A stretch of 64,000 bases of DNA from Sequoia sempervirens (GCA_007258455.2 VDFB02000003.1:46565889-46629888); one strand, 5' to 3'. Numbered from the stretch's first letter, positions 11,541-23,919 are shown. Translations and numbers: made by a program. The notes: generated by a model from the sequence alone, not told the origin.

Positions 11541-11781
11541 CCAATATCAAGGGAATATATTCAAAATCAAAATAGAGACATATTATGAAATATTTTTCAT
11601 AAATTTACATTAGTACTGAAGTGACTAAGCTGAGTAGTAAATATACTTAGAATTTGATGCCATTTTTGCAATCATTAACAACCACTCAGTGTGCTAAAGA
11701 CAAGGGAATTCAAGGAAGAAGAATCTACAACTACCATTTCACTAGGTAAGTTCACAAAAACCTTTTATATCAAGTGTATAA
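11541..11781 (+). other. Leader upstream of ORF-A copy 1
   Basis: About 240 bases between the LTR-X block and the first ORF-A frame. It ends with ctaggtaagttcacaaaaacc (about 11,742). ORF-A copy 2 has a comparable 'caagtaagtacaccaatcc' at about 36,941 shortly before its first ATG. These are splice-donor-like, but no acceptor is evident. Confidence 0.3.
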
Positions 11782-14700
11782 GTGTTTAATTTGCTCAATT
11801 CTACAAGTAGACGCTTAAAAGGGTCAGGTAGAAGTAAATTATACATCATGCCACCTAAAAGGAGTGAACATGCAAGTAAAAAAGAAGAATCCACAACCCC
11901 TAAAACAAAACAAAAAAGGCCTCTACAAAAATCCATATTAGATGTGTTACCCAATTCAACAAATAAAGGATTCAAAAAGGTATTTAGAGACGTAGCTCAT
12001 GGGTGCAAAGATGCAATTATTCCTATCTCAGGGTGGGATTTCTTCTAGTATTTTTATGATAAGAAGGATGGTAGGATTCTAATTTTGAATCCTTGGGCTT
12101 TAGATTTTGCCACGCTAATAGTCACAAACGTCTTTATAGATGTTGAGTTTATTAGAGTATTGACACAACATTATCACCCTTCCACCAGAACTGTGAAAAT
12201 GCCAGACAACTCACCATCAATAGTTTTGACTAAATCAGCAATTGTCGAGTGCTTCATGTTGAATAAACAAGCCATCACTAAGGTTGAATTGGATAGAAGT
12301 GAGGAGGATTATATGAGATTGAGAAAAACCTATAGGAGTGATGAGCTTCCTATGCACATGAAAATGAAAAGGGGTACAAATAATAAGAGGATACCTATCT
12401 CCCCTTCCTCCAATGAGCCATTTTTTGTAGAATACTTTCAAGTATATTTCAAAAGAACTTATTTTTCTTTGTGTTAAGTTCTTGGAATGGATGCTCAAGA
12501 AAATATGCCAATCGATCTGATGATGATGGCAATGAGAATTCAAAACCCTGAAGTGAACATTGAGTATAACTTTACTGCATTGATTGAGAAAGGGCTACAT
12601 GAGGGGTTCTTACAAGTGAGAGAAAACATGGCCCCCATCACTTTTAGAAGCTACTATTTGTTATGTAACTTAATATTGTATCAAAACATAGATAAGTGGA
12701 GTAAAATAATGTTCTTAGGGATGATTGATCAACAAGGAAATAGGTTACACGTGCAATGCTAGTGTTACATCTAGGATAGCAGATGTAGGAAAGGTGATTA
12801 TGTAACATTCAATTATGATTTTGTGGTAAGATTCATGGCCACTCTTGGTTATATTTACCCAAGACTACCTACTAAGATTAGATATCTACTTAAACCCTTA
12901 GCACTAAAGCCAGAGCAAGGGCACTCACACAATTTTGGTGATTGGTTCTTTCTACCTGAACATATTATGATAAGAGTCTATGGATGTCCGCAAGCTCTAC
13001 ACATTTTAACCAAGTTCACTTCTCTATGAATTGGATTTCTAGATTTTATGTGACATATATTATGGATGGAAAAGGATGTTATGAAAAGGTAGAAAAAAGG
13101 CACGTTCCTTCCTGACCTAACTGTATGCGGAGAATTTTCCATTGGGTCTAATACCCGTGAATAATTGCAAGGTTATTTAAAGGTTAGGTATTAATTGAAA
13201 TCCAGGGGGAAAGGTTCTTTGACCTAGAAGGTCATGTAAACTTTGTAAGGTAGACAATTCTCACCAGAACTGGGATTACCCATGAAGTAGATTATGAAGA
13301 AGATGTGATAAGAAATTTCCTTACACCTCAAGAGGTGTTCCATAGGAAAAGGAAATGGGAGATTCTAAGGAGATTTGAAGAAGAGAAAAAGAAGAAATAT
13401 ATTAAATTCCTAGGATTCTATGTAGAAGAAGCAAATCCTCTTAAGAGGACGGACTTGATGATTAATAATTTTGAAAGACTATATGTTGAGCCAACAAAGG
13501 AAATTGGAGGGAAATCCCCAAAACCCACCAAGTTTCCTATTAAGAAGCTAGATGGAGTTGCAATTTCATAGCCCCTTCCAAACAATACTTTAGTACAATG
13601 TATTTCATAAGACTCACCTCTAAAGCATTCAGAGCCCAAGAGGTATAGAGTACATGAATCAACTCCCCTTGTGGCATATGAAATGAGTGAAGAGATGGGG
13701 ATACAGAGGAAGTGGCTAGTGTGTTAAAGCACTTAAAAGATGATATTGAAGTTGATCAACCACTCCCTGAGCCTACAACATATGCTCATCAACCTGAAGA
13801 AAGAGTGGATGTGCACACACATGGTGAACAAGAAATGAATGATGGAAAAAGAGTGGTTGTTTCTCTTAGGTTTATATAGGATGATGAATTCATCAAAACT
13901 ATTGAATTCAAGGGTTTTTGGATCAAGATGAAAATGAAGGAATTTGAGGAGAGACTTCATATCAATAATATGGGTGTTGAAGAGTCACAATATGATCAAA
14001 TTGTTACCCAAACATTCAATGAGCTAAGAATCAATGAAATAAATATCAATCCATAGGAGGCCAGACAAATGGTGTTGGAAAGAAACATATTAATCATTCC
14101 TGGGATGGAGCTGAAAGAGATGTTTTTACTAGATCAAGTAAGAAATCAAGAAGATCCCGTGCTAATTACTAAATTCAATTCAGATGAGGGAATGAGTGGT
14201 ACATGTTACAATCCAAGGATTGAAACCCTAGCCTTTTTTACAAAACAGAAAAGAACAGAAAAACCAAGACTGATAGATGTTGTGTAGGAGATGAGAGGAA
14301 CTGCCACAGCCAAAACACTCCAAGATACATCAGCATTGGAAGAAACTACTATGACTATGCAATCAGCAATGTTTACCCATGTTTTTGTTAAAAGTTTGGA
14401 GGTTAGACTAGTAGAATCTGAGAAAGCACAAACTAATTTGAATAATAAAGTAAATAAGTTTTTCATGGAGAATGTAAAGCTAAAGAAACAATTGAAGGGA
14501 GTGGGTCCTTCCCAGAGCACAGAAATTATAATGTACCATCCCCCCACAATTCAAAAAATTGATTTAGATGCAATTACAACTTATTAGGTAAATGTATTGA
14601 AATAGGAAATTGAAAGTTTAAGGAAACTCAATGAAGAGATCAAGGGAGGACTGCAAAAATAGATGTTTAGCGTATTGGAGAAGATCTTAGAACATAGAGT

Positions 14701-15300
14701 TAAAATAACTATGGATAAAGTAGAGAATGTATATTATTGTTATGTTTCTTTGACTCAATCACTTGAGCAAAAGAAGGCTTACGCATCAATTTTGGACCCC
14801 TTGTTAAAGAAATGGAAACCCATTCACCACACACTGATGATTGTGTAAAGTCTTGCAAAGAAGTGTAGAAGCTCCTGCAACTTTGAAGCCTACAAAGAAG
14901 ATGGTGAAAATGGTTATTGATGAGCATCAATACATATCTGGAGAGAGTCAGAAGTTTACAGAAAGAATGGAGCCATTTCATACACTCAAGCAACAGTTTG
15001 TACCAAAAATACAAGGGGATGATGATAAACTTAAAGAATTCAATCAAATAGTCTTGAATTGTATTTGCTCATTTAGAAAAGAATCAAGAGATGAATGTGC
15101 ACAGTTTCAACTTAATTTTAGATGGTATGTTTGTATTAGGTTTAGGGTACTCAAAATTCATTATAGAGGCTAGAGGACTACTAGACAATAGATGGAGAAA
15201 TCATTTGGCTAACTTACTAAAAATCCAGGGATACAAGTGGCCTAATGATTATACAATACTCCAATGGGAGCAGACATATCTAGCTCCCCTAGAAGAATAA
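11782..15300 (+). pseudogene. ORF-A family protein, copy 1 (unknown function, degraded)
   Basis: I do not recognise the family. Successive frames line up with copy 2 at 37,003-40,225. A Lys-rich N-terminus lies at 11,848-11,960. The NPW domain (LNPWALDFATLIVTNVF, then RTVKMPDN) is near 12,085-12,260. An L-G-M/IQNPEV segment is at 12,480-12,760, and W-F-F...MIRVYG at about 12,930-12,985. The YNPRIETLAF block is near 14,207, a coiled coil (EVRLVESEKAQTNL..) at 14,390-14,640, and the C-terminal region at 14,663-15,300. The reading is broken by stops (for example at 12,046, 12,476 and 14,285) and frame changes. The gypsy 3' LTR lies upstream and a TATA-bearing tail follows. The role is unknown; length and coiled coil suggest a structural or nucleic-acid-packaging protein of a mobile element, which is inference only. 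Confidence 0.6.
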
Positions 15301-16466
15301 GCCTTGCATCAGTGAAGTACCAAGCCTTGGGTGCACAATCTTGGAGAGAGGAACTTTCCAAATTAGATGATCACAGGTACCTTACGATGAATAACGGACT
15401 TTGGGTGTACTACAAGTGTTGCGGGCTTCCATATTTGAAAGTTGTTTTATGCTTTCTTTCCCTAATTATATTTATGTAGTCACAAACAAACAATGATAGT
15501 TAATATCTTTTGTTTATGCAAATGAGTGGATAAATGAAGTGTCTTTTGAAATGTAACTATATGTAGCTTGTCTCTTCCCTTAGTCACTTATAAAAGGGAA
15601 ACCAAGACCGGGTAAGTAAAAGAAATATAGTTAGGAGAACAAGGGAAACTTTTGGTATACATTGTAAAATCTTTTAAAGTAAATCAATGGAAAGGAAGCT
15701 ATAATTTGGTGGCCAAAATTTTAGTTTCAGTTGTTTGTTGATATCAATGTATGATTGTGTGGTTTTCTCTAGTTTGATATTTCCTTATTATTTAAATTGG
15801 TGTATCAAGGATATGTTTGATTTATTGAAACACATTTGTTGTTTTTGTGTGGTTCATTTAACTGGTTTCTTCAAGGAAGAATTAAATTTTTTAAGTAAAT
15901 CACAATAATCTAGAAGGATTGTTTAGATCAATAAGAAGAGTCTCATAATCACTTCATTGCACATTTATGAAAGGCATAAACATATAAAGTGCCAAACAAC
16001 TAGAGTTATAGCAAAAAGGAAGAGGACACATATCATTCACATCTTGACTCCATTGGCCAACAAGAAAGGGCACTGATCATTTCCATCCAAAAATATTTCA
16101 TAAAAATCTTATTTATACATTTTAATTTTTTGTATTAGAAGTAGGAGTAGGAGTTAGTTTTTCTTTTAAATCATCTATTTCAAACCCTCATTGCCATATT
16201 GGAATAGATTGAGAGAAAATAATTTAATTGAAGAGTTGAGATCACATGAGGATGATTTAATTGAAAAATTATTGATCACACAAATTTTTCAAAAGGTTTT
16301 AATTTGCTCAAATATCACCATTTAATCTTGGAGAGTGTATATTCATTGGTGATCAAGGTAAACCCACCTAGACCTAGCAGATCCTGAAGAGAAAGGAGTT
16401 TCAACCACCTTGGTTGATTTTGTTCATTGGCCAAATTATTGTTAAACTTGAAAATAAAGCTTGGCA
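15301..16466 (+). repeat. LTR-like 3' tail of ORF-A copy 1
   Basis: This non-coding block matches 40,226-41,298 in order. The shared landmarks are 'gatcacaggt', 'tgtagcttgt', a TATA motif (tataaaaggg at about 15,589) followed by 'aaccaagaccg', 'actaagaagagtc'-type, 'aaagtgcc.aac', 'cctag....gcagatcctgaag' and 'gttcattggccaaa', ending near 'ttggca' (16,466). The TATA box in mid-block, the CA end and the position directly after the ORF fit a 3' LTR (U3-R-U5). No matching 5' copy is seen upstream of copy 1, so an LTR is inferred rather than shown. Confidence 0.5.
15589..15598 (+). promoter_or_regulatory. TATA motif in ORF-A tail, copy 1
   Basis: tataaaaggg followed by aaaccaagaccggg. The same arrangement occurs in copy 2 (tatataagagagaccaagacc, about 40,424) and copy 3 (tataaaagggaattcagggcc, about 63,552). 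Conservation across three diverged copies supports a core promoter such as that of an LTR. Confidence 0.5.
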
Positions 16467-16479
16467 TACTTTTAGAGTT

Positions 16480-18362
16480 TAGTAATCTATAGATGTGGGA
16501 ACCAACATGAGGATCGTGCATGTCATTCTTTGTAGTTTAGTATATTTATTAATATACATAGTTCTTTCTTGGGATTTTTTTACAAGATTGTTCATTTTAT
16601 CTAGCATGGGGAGAATACTAGATAAAGTTAAAAGTGTCTCTATATCACTTAACCTATGTAAGTTGTTAGGAGCTTCAATTTTATTGTGTGGTGATGTTCG
16701 TACATTACTCCAATCAAGGATTGATATTATGAAAAAACTCATTATGTTGTTCCATGTAAGGATATCCGTCTGGTATCAACATCCTTAATAAGCTTGTTTC
16801 TTGTTATTCCCTCAAGAAAATTTTGAAATTTTGCAAATCATTTGGGACTTCGGCAAAAATATGAGTAGATCTCGTGGACTATATTTTCAACTTTTGATAC
16901 TAAAGGAAAATTGCTTACAATTTTAAATGCTAAATTCATTATATGGTTCATGTAGAGAATGGAAATCATGTATGGTGAACAAGTAGTTTGTAACTTTATG
17001 CAAAGATCATTCCTCTGACCTTGCATTAATGAAGCTCCATCAACTCCTACACACTAACTTTTTTGCAATTACGAAGTCATTCGTACCTCCAATTTCATTC
17101 AAATATTTTTTAACTAGTTTAAATAGATTTTGTAATGTTGAATTCTCCTTCATTTTATAAACAAAAAGACCTGAACCTTGTATTACTGAAGCTCCATCAA
17201 ATCCTACACACACCAACTTTTTGGAAATTATGATATCATCCATGCCTCCAATTTCATTCAAATATTTCTTAACTAGTTCAAATATGTTTTACAATGTCTA
17301 ACTCTCCTTCATTTTATGAACATAGAGTAGATGAGGTTGACAGACATGTTTATGTACAATATACACATGCATACATACCCAAGAAGTATTATCTACCATA
17401 ATAAATTCATCTAAAAATAATGCAATGAAGGTTGACTCTCTTATTTTTCTTGTAAATCTTGTTTTCCACCTTAGCAAGGCAACTTTCACATTCCCATCCT
17501 GATATTATTGACCAGTGTGTGCTTGGAAAGTTAGGAACACCCAAAAAATATAATAAATTATTATATTATGGGTATTTTTTCATAGGATGCCTTCTGGAAA
17601 AATATGAAAACAACACTCAACTGAACAATTTTTTTCCAATTGTGCTCCTACCATTGTCTCTCCAAATTGAGCTTCAACTAAACCTCCACATTCAGCAAGC
17701 TTCACCATTCTTTGCATATGCTAATCATATTCCAGGGCATACTTAACATGAAGACATTATTCCTTTGATTTCCATCTTACTACTGATTTTTCCTTTCATC
17801 TATGTTTTTTTTCATAAACTTTACCAATATTCTTTTCTATAGTGTCAAGCTTCAGCTGCAACTTCTTGTCTCTTTTATATTTCCAACTACAAATCTTATA
17901 CTTTCATTTTGTTGGAGGTTCAACTTTGTTTGCATTCTCCATTGGTCCAATGAATGGGTAATTTGACACCCAATCAATCTAAAAATTTCTTGTCATATCC
18001 CACTCATGCCCCATTTTTTATTTGGATTTTATTTTCCTCTTCCTTGCAGTAAAATAATCTACAATGCCAACATTGCCATCTAGGTCAATTAATTCATTCT
18101 GACTACCCTAGGTATCCCTTGGAACATCTTCTGTAGCATTGAAATACTCATCTGACTCAATTAATTCATTCAGATCTTCCTGTGAGGTATTGGAAATTCC
18201 TTAATTAATATTTGGTTCAAGAGTTGATGGTGTAGTTCCATCTTGATCTGATGGATCAGAAACATTGCCAAAGTATGACTTTATGGTAACTTTGTGTTTT
18301 GGGCATTTTGATGGCCTCCCTTCACCACCCTAAGGATTCTTACTCTTGTTGATGCTCGACAT
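16480..18362 (-). pseudogene. hAT-type transposase remnant, N-terminal and central part
   Basis: On the minus strand an ATG at 18,362 opens MSSINKSKNP, followed by an acidic N-terminus, TARKRK and WVSNYPFIGPMEN. Further on come STFIALFLDEFIMVDN with SWVCMHVYIV (about 17,340-17,440), KKLVCVGFDGASVIQG (about 17,200), YMNHIMNLAFKIVSN and LYSYF-like IYSYFCRSPK (16,838-17,000), and IETLLTLSSILPMLDK (about 16,600). This order matches plant hAT-family proteins of the DUF4371/zinc-finger-862-like group, where the D and DG blocks belong to the transposase core. Stops and frame changes are frequent. The C-terminal dimerisation region is not found here. A 157-bp internal duplication repeats the DGAS block. 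The lower end abuts the ORF-A tail. Confidence 0.75.
17015..17328. repeat. 157-bp tandem duplication inside the hAT remnant
   Basis: Two units, about 17,015-17,171 and 17,172-17,328, are offset by 157 bases. Both contain gaagctccatcaa(c/a)tcctacaca, 'cctccaatttcattcaaatattt', 'taactagtt' and 'tctccttcattttat'. On the minus strand both encode the NEIGG...KKLVC...DGAS segment. The offset is not a multiple of three, so the duplication itself shifts frame. Confidence 0.9.
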
Positions 18363-18861
18363 CTTGATCTCTCATGAAATAAAAGTTGTCAAAAAATGTC
18401 TTCTTTTTTAAGAAGGAATCATTAGAATACATAGATCTCATTCCCTACTCAATATCATCTTTAATATTGAAGAAAGAATGGCAAAGAAATAAATATTCTT
18501 ATAACACTATGAAGAAATAGTCACTTACCTTAGGTTTTTGTTGAATTTCTATCCATTAATGCAACAATGGATGTATTTTTAAGTTTGTAAATTTTCCTGA
18601 TCAAGGTTCCAAATCAAGAGCTCACAAGTTTAGTACTGAACAAAATGTGTAAAAATAAATCAAAGTTTTGATTGTATTTATGTAAATCCATATATGGAAA
18701 ATTCCATGGGATTTTTAAATGATATAGTAAAAATCCGATGAATCTCGTGTGATTATACAATGATACATTTAAATTTTGGGAAAATCAAACCTTGATAGAA
18801 CACTTATGTTGTAATTATCAAGGCGATTATGGGCCTATGATTATCATGGAGTTATCATAAT

Positions 18862-19071
18862 ATTGGTGAAATGGGTCCTCATATGTAATTATTTTTTAAT
18901 GTAATTGGTGAAATGTGTCCTCATACACAATTATTTGTAAGTATTATTGGTGAAATGGATCCTCACGCGCACTAAACATTCAATGATGTTGGTGAAACAT
19001 GTCCTAATAAACAATGTTGTTTTAATAGTATTGGCAAATATGTGGGTGATTTAATACATTCTTCTAAGAAT
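18862..19071. repeat. Five-unit 42-bp tandem repeat
   Basis: The phrase attggtgaaatgtgtcctcat recurs with starts at 18,862, 18,904, 18,946, 18,988 and 19,030, exactly 42 bases apart. Units diverge outside the core (tatgtaattatttt, acacaattatttg, cgcgcactaaac). It is non-coding and its function is unknown. Confidence 0.85.
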
Positions 19072-20307
19072 CCAAGCGAAAACATTAATTAGACAATTGG
19101 AAACGTGTACTTTTTGATGGAAAAATTATTAATTACATATGCCTCATAAAATAAATTAATGGTAAATTCAAATGCATTGGGCCGACAAATCATAAAATCT
19201 AAGCGATTTGGCCACCTTGTTGGTTGCAATGTATTTGCCAATTTCAAATTGGTCGAATGGAACTATTCACCAATTGGAAAAGATTTGTCACTAAAAAATG
19301 CCTAATGACTAACCATGTTTTTTGAAAATACAAAGAAGGTAAAGGAGTAGCATCCCTAATTTGAAGATTGGTTGATAAAATGACATACTTAGATGATGAA
19401 CCATAGGAGTTCAAAAACAAATTTTGGACTAGATTCTAAATATTTTTGGTGCATTCACAATAGTGAAATTCCAATTGTACCAATGCAATTGTATCCTAGT
19501 ACTAAAGAGTTGAAGATGTAGAAATAATAGAAATGTGTATAGCAATAAAAATCTAGATTCCTTGATGGCAATCTACATAAAGTAATTTTGACTCTTCATT
19601 ATAAGAGCTTGAAAATTTTAAGAGATGTGAACATTGATATGTGGGTGCTAATGGGCGTGTAACTCTATAATTTAATATATTTGGAAGACAATAATGGTCC
19701 CAAACCTATATTGCAATTTCTTGGGATCCTACCTTAGTCAAGGCTATATTTGGTTTTTTTCAACCCTAAGCATAGTCCAAAAATATTAGATGTGTTTTTT
19801 TTCTAAGGTGAAAAGAGGTTTGAATAATCAATAAAAACTTTTAAATCTAAAAGTTTCTATTGTGTATGATGTGGTTTTGTGTGTGGAGAAAATAGTGGAG
19901 TGGTTCACCAAGATTTTCAAAGGGTAAAGTGGCAAGGGTTTATAGTTGTGAGGAGTAATGATGGTGGTAGAATAGACCCATAAAGTTTCATTGAGTAATG
20001 GAAGAAATTCTAGAAAATATATATACAAGAATATTTTTTTGGAGTTTTGATAAGAAACAATTAGAGTATCCAACCATTTAGATGATTCAAAGAAATTTTA
20101 TAAAAGGATTTAAATAGACCAATTGTAAAATGTAGAAAATTTATAGAACAGGGATTTAATTAGTTGAACATTAATTTTGGAGTTCAAGGGCAATACCACA
20201 ATCATAGTGGAGAACAAGTCTCTATAATTATCATCCAAACCAATGGATATTGAAATTGAAGTCTACAAAAGATGTTGTAGACATGTAAAATTGACTTAAC
20301 ACCTATC
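19072..20307. other. Unassigned sequence
   Basis: About 1.2 kb of AT-rich DNA. An 81-codon minus-strand frame (19,828-20,073) has no motif. No transposon domain or repeat structure is seen. Confidence 0.4.
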
Positions 20308-20630
20308 ACAACTTGGAACGACTCTGAATCAACTTAGAACAACTTTGAATCAACTCAGAATGACTCTAAATTAACTTGAAACGTCTTAGAACAACCCCGA
20401 ATCAATTCAGAACAACTCTGAGTCAACTCGGAACTCAAAATGACTTTGAATCAACTTAGAACGTCTCGAAACGACTCTAAATCAACTCAGAACATCTCTG
20501 AATCAACCCAAAACATCTCGGAATCAACTTAGAACATCTTTGAAACATCTCAAATCATCTCAAAATTATCCCACGACATCTCACAACACATCAAAGGACA
20601 TCTCACAACGCATCAAACGACATCTGAACC
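20308..20630 (+). repeat. Degenerate ~21-bp minisatellite
   Basis: Units of about 21 bases following the theme 'aactctgaatcaacttagaac' continue for about 320 bases, degrading into 'acatctcaaatcatctcaaa' and 'gacatctcacaac' variants at the right end. Spacing is irregular in places. It is non-coding. Confidence 0.85.
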
Positions 20631-21760
20631 CCTAATTTCCTTTATTAATTTAATAATACAACATTATTTAATTAATTCACTTTTTCATCATTCTCAACAA
20701 ATTAAATAAATATTGTTTATTTAATAAAGTCTTGAAAACCCTAATTCTACTATTAATTGAATAATACAACGTTATTTAATTAATTCACGTTTCATCGTTT
20801 CGGCCAATTAAATAAATTACATTTATTTAATAAATTCCTAACCTAATCTTACTTCGTCCTAATTAGTGAAACAACGCCAATTATTTGATTACATCACTAA
20901 TTCACCTTATTCCTCAAAATTAATTGAATTATTAAATCATAATAATTTAATTATCACACTTTCCCTCCAAATTTTGAATAATTAAATCAAACTATTCAAA
21001 TCAATAATAAAAAATCAAACACAAAAAGGAATTAATTAATTTAATTAATTAATTAATATTCCTCACCCACTTTCTGATTGAGAAAATCATGGATTGCTAA
21101 CTAAGCAATCTAATTTTTCTAACTCAACCATCTAATTCCTAACTAAACCCTAACTAATCAATCAATTGTGAACTGAGCAATCAATTGTTGACTGGTCAAT
21201 CTAAAACCCTAACTAGCCAATCTATTCTTCAATCACCCTAATTGTTCAATCAACTTTGCACAATATTCTCATGTCTAAATCCTCTCAACACATTTTGACC
21301 GTTGATTTGGATATTCTCCAACACGATCATGATCGTCGATTTGAAATCTCTTTTCCTATAAAACAAATCTCTCTCCTCACAAATATGGATTAGAATTTCA
21401 ACTTACCTTATGCAATGAAGTGTTGTCAAGATCACCATTGATAGAGCTTCGTCATTTCTTCAAACACAAGCATCATTCATTAAGCTTTTGCATGTAAGTA
21501 ATGGAGGCTTTGCAATGATACGAACAACCCAGCATCATGCAAATACACTCCAACATGGGATGGTAAACTTTTCTTTTTTTTGTTTGAATGTGTTTTGAAT
21601 ATCTTAGGATCTCATTTCATTCAAATAGCTTAGATTTGTATATTTCATGAATGATGGAATAGGATAGATTAATTTTTTGGATTAGATAGTTTCTTATTTC
21701 AATCTTACATTTGATCATTACCTTCACATTTTTCGTGATGGATTCCTTCCCCCTCACACA
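20631..21760 (+). repeat. LTR-like AT-rich region with ~108-bp tandem units and a TATA motif
   Basis: At 20,631 and about 20,739, two similar units start (cctaatttcctttattaatt / ccctaattctactattaatt), each with 'aataatacaac(a/g)ttatttaatt'. A third, weaker unit follows at about 20,840. Then come (taat)n runs near 21,030 and several 'aaccctaact'-type phrases. A 12-base palindrome, cgatcatgatcg, lies at 21,324-21,335, and a TATA motif ctataaaac at about 21,356. Palindrome, TATA and a following pyrimidine-rich stretch are what I would expect of a gypsy LTR promoter. Element limits and a partner LTR are not found. Confidence 0.35.
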
Positions 21761-22079
21761 GCTGCAAGTTAGTTAGAGGATAAAATTTGGCATAGAGGTA
21801 TACACAAGGAAATGGGGCATGAGAAGGGAGTCAAAAGTGGCCACATTTTTTCTAAAATCAATTAAACCTTAACTTGACAAGTAATTTGACATGTTTACAC
21901 TCAAAATTGAAAAATATGATAAGCACAAGAATTTTAATACTCTTACTCTAGTTTCTAAACTATCAAGAATTTTAAAAAATAGTTAAGATAAGAGGATCAA
22001 CATTGAATGCACATTCTACCAAATCATCCTTGGTGATGGTTTGTGGCCAAGATGTGGTGGAAAATAAGGACTTTTTCCA

Positions 22080-22432
22080 ACATAGGGTTTTGGTGTGCAA
22101 ATTATCTAATATGTAGCCTTCTCTTCCTAATCTTCATAAATGGGTGCTAGATTCTTGGAGGCCTCTTGTGGCAAGTAATATTGAGCTCTTCCCCTATGCT
22201 AATTTTTTTCATTTCCTCCTTTTCCACATCTGAGGACAAATATTTAGTGTTGAGAAAGTTGTGGGCTTGGGGGGAGCACTCTCTCCTTGTTAAGCCTTGG
22301 TCAACCTCCTTTAATCCCATTACTGAGCCACTAAATGTGCATCTATGGGTTAGAATTTTGAATCTCCCTCTAAATTTTTGGGAGCATTCATGTTATGAGG
22401 ACATTAGCATTGTACATACACCAAAATACTAA
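22080..22432 (+). pseudogene. LINE ORF1 fragment (DUF4283-like)
   Basis: The plus-strand translation contains SVEK/EDKYLVLRKLWAWGEHSL, KPWSTSFNPITEPLNVHLWV and RILNLPLNFWEHSCYEDI. This is the characteristic 'G-x-W/F-x-G-x-x-L-x-x-x-W-x-P-x-F-x-P ... VWVRLPNLPLxxW' pattern of the DUF4283 RNA-binding domain in plant LINE ORF1 proteins. The upstream part (HKWVLDSWRPLV..ELFPYANF) is in another frame. The CCHC knuckle, endonuclease and RT are absent. The fragment ends where a different repeat starts ('ctaagaggggggtgatttg', 22,429 on), apparently an insertion or deletion junction. Confidence 0.7.
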
Positions 22433-23340
22433 GAGGGGGGTGATTTGTATTCTATTAGATCTCAATAATTCTAGAACAAAAGAAACTTCAAGCTCTACCA
22501 CATAAGCAAGAACATGAAGATAGAAACAATGCACAACACAAAACAATACCAGATGTACGTGGAAAAACCCATAGGGGAAAAACCACAGTGAGAAATGTTG
22601 CTAAGGGCTACTATCTTAATCCAACCTCATAAATGAATAATAGTTACAACTTTATTTTAGGGCTACAACCCAAGGAAGCTACTACTCCCTAAAAAGAGGT
22701 TTTAGGGTCACTCCCAAGGAAGATACAACCCCCTACAAAGTTTTTAGGGATACAACCCAAGGAAGCTACAACTCCCTGATCTAAAAAAAAATTTAGGAAT
22801 GATTACAGAGTGACAGTCCTTCCACTATCTAAAACTGACAATCAAGATCAATCCTTTTGATGATTGCAATTCTACTTTTTCCCTTCTCTTTTTGATGATT
22901 TTGATTCTTCTTTGTCACTTCTATTAATGTCTTCAAATGTATTCTCTGCATCTTACTGGTTCACTTCTTTCATAATTCAACAAGATTTTCCTTTGGCTCA
23001 CTACCTCCAAAAAATAATTAGGCACACTCTTCACTTCCCTTCTGTCACAGAGATATGATCAAATTGAATCCAGGAAAGATCTAAAACTTCTACTTTTTCT
23101 CTTTCAGTTTCTTATAAATTATCATAATGCATTACATTCTTATCATTGACACACAAGACCTAGATCAACTAGGTTTACAATTTATACATGATATTACATT
23201 GATTAAATTCACATGTTTTCCTACAACAAAGAGTTATTACATTTGTAAGTCATATAAAGATCAAATACACAATATGAAACGTGTAGAGGGAAAGATCCAA
23301 AAGACTACACACAACACTAGGAAGAGGAACAAGCCTTGAA
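22433..23340 (+). repeat. LTR/LARD-like repeat beginning 'aagaggggggtga'
   Basis: The start 'actaagaggggggtgatttg' and the following 'acgtggaaaaacccataggg', 'gaaaaaccacagtgag' are phrases I associate with a common non-coding plant retroelement-type repeat. Inside, three units of about 43 bases (starts about 22,656, 22,701 and 22,743) repeat 'tttaggg.tacaacccaaggaagctacaactccct'. No protein domain is seen. Coding frames of 64-70 codons here are not supported. The right limit is arbitrary. Confidence 0.35.
22656..22785 (+). repeat. Three-unit ~43-bp tandem repeat
   Basis: Starts at 22,656, 22,701 and 22,743. All three units share 'tttaggg', 'cccaaggaag' and 'cccct' or 'ctccct'. Confidence 0.8.
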
Positions 23341-23819
23341 TATTCCAACACAGGCTTAACCTAGTCCTAAACACTCTTCAAAGCTTCGGTCTTCAATGAA
23401 CATTATCCGCATGCTTTGAAAATTCAAAATAGTCTGATCTTAAGCAAAGAACATGAAACATGGAGTATGTTGGCCTTCACAGCATTAGTGGTACACATGA
23501 ATGATAAAGCATTACTTGCACTTCTCCTAGATGAGTTAGCATGACCCATACAACACCTTCAAACACATCTTGAACTCCATGTAATCTTGAACTTGTGGTG
23601 CACACCCTCAACATACCTTGGTCAGCCAAGAAAAAGCATAACCCAATAGAACATTCATTTTGCACCATGGCCTATTCCAAAGAATTCGAACAACATCTTG
23701 TGGAGCAACAAAAAACATCACATATTATCTAGGAACACTCTCATATGGTCCTTTCACAACATCATGTAGCAACAAGTTGGTACAAGCCACTAGACATGAA
23801 ACCGGTCATCGGACAACAC
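23341..23819. other. Unassigned sequence before the first gap
   Basis: No gene or repeat family is recognised. Frames running into the Ns have no meaning. Confidence 0.4.
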
Positions 23820-23919
23820 NNNNNNNNNNNNNNNNNNNNNNNNNNNNNNNNNNNNNNNNNNNNNNNNNNNNNNNNNNNNNNNNNNNNNNNNNNNNNNNNN
23901 NNNNNNNNNNNNNNNNNNN
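23820..23919. other. Assembly gap (100 Ns)
   Basis: Exactly 100 Ns, a conventional gap of unknown size. Sequence on the two sides cannot be assumed contiguous. Confidence 0.99.

Noticed and set aside
10736..16466. LTR-X (10.7 kb) and the ORF-A tail (15.3-16.5 kb) as the two LTRs of one element
   Set aside because: The two blocks do not resemble each other; LTR-X matches a different locus and the tail matches the other ORF-A tails.
18862..19071. CRISPR-like regular spacing
   Set aside because: Units are contiguous tandem repeats without unique spacers, in a plant-type genomic context.
21120..21240. Possible interstitial telomere repeat (aaccctaact phrases)
   Set aside because: The heptamer TTTAGGG/CCCTAAA is not tandemly repeated; phrases are scattered in an AT-rich degenerate repeat.
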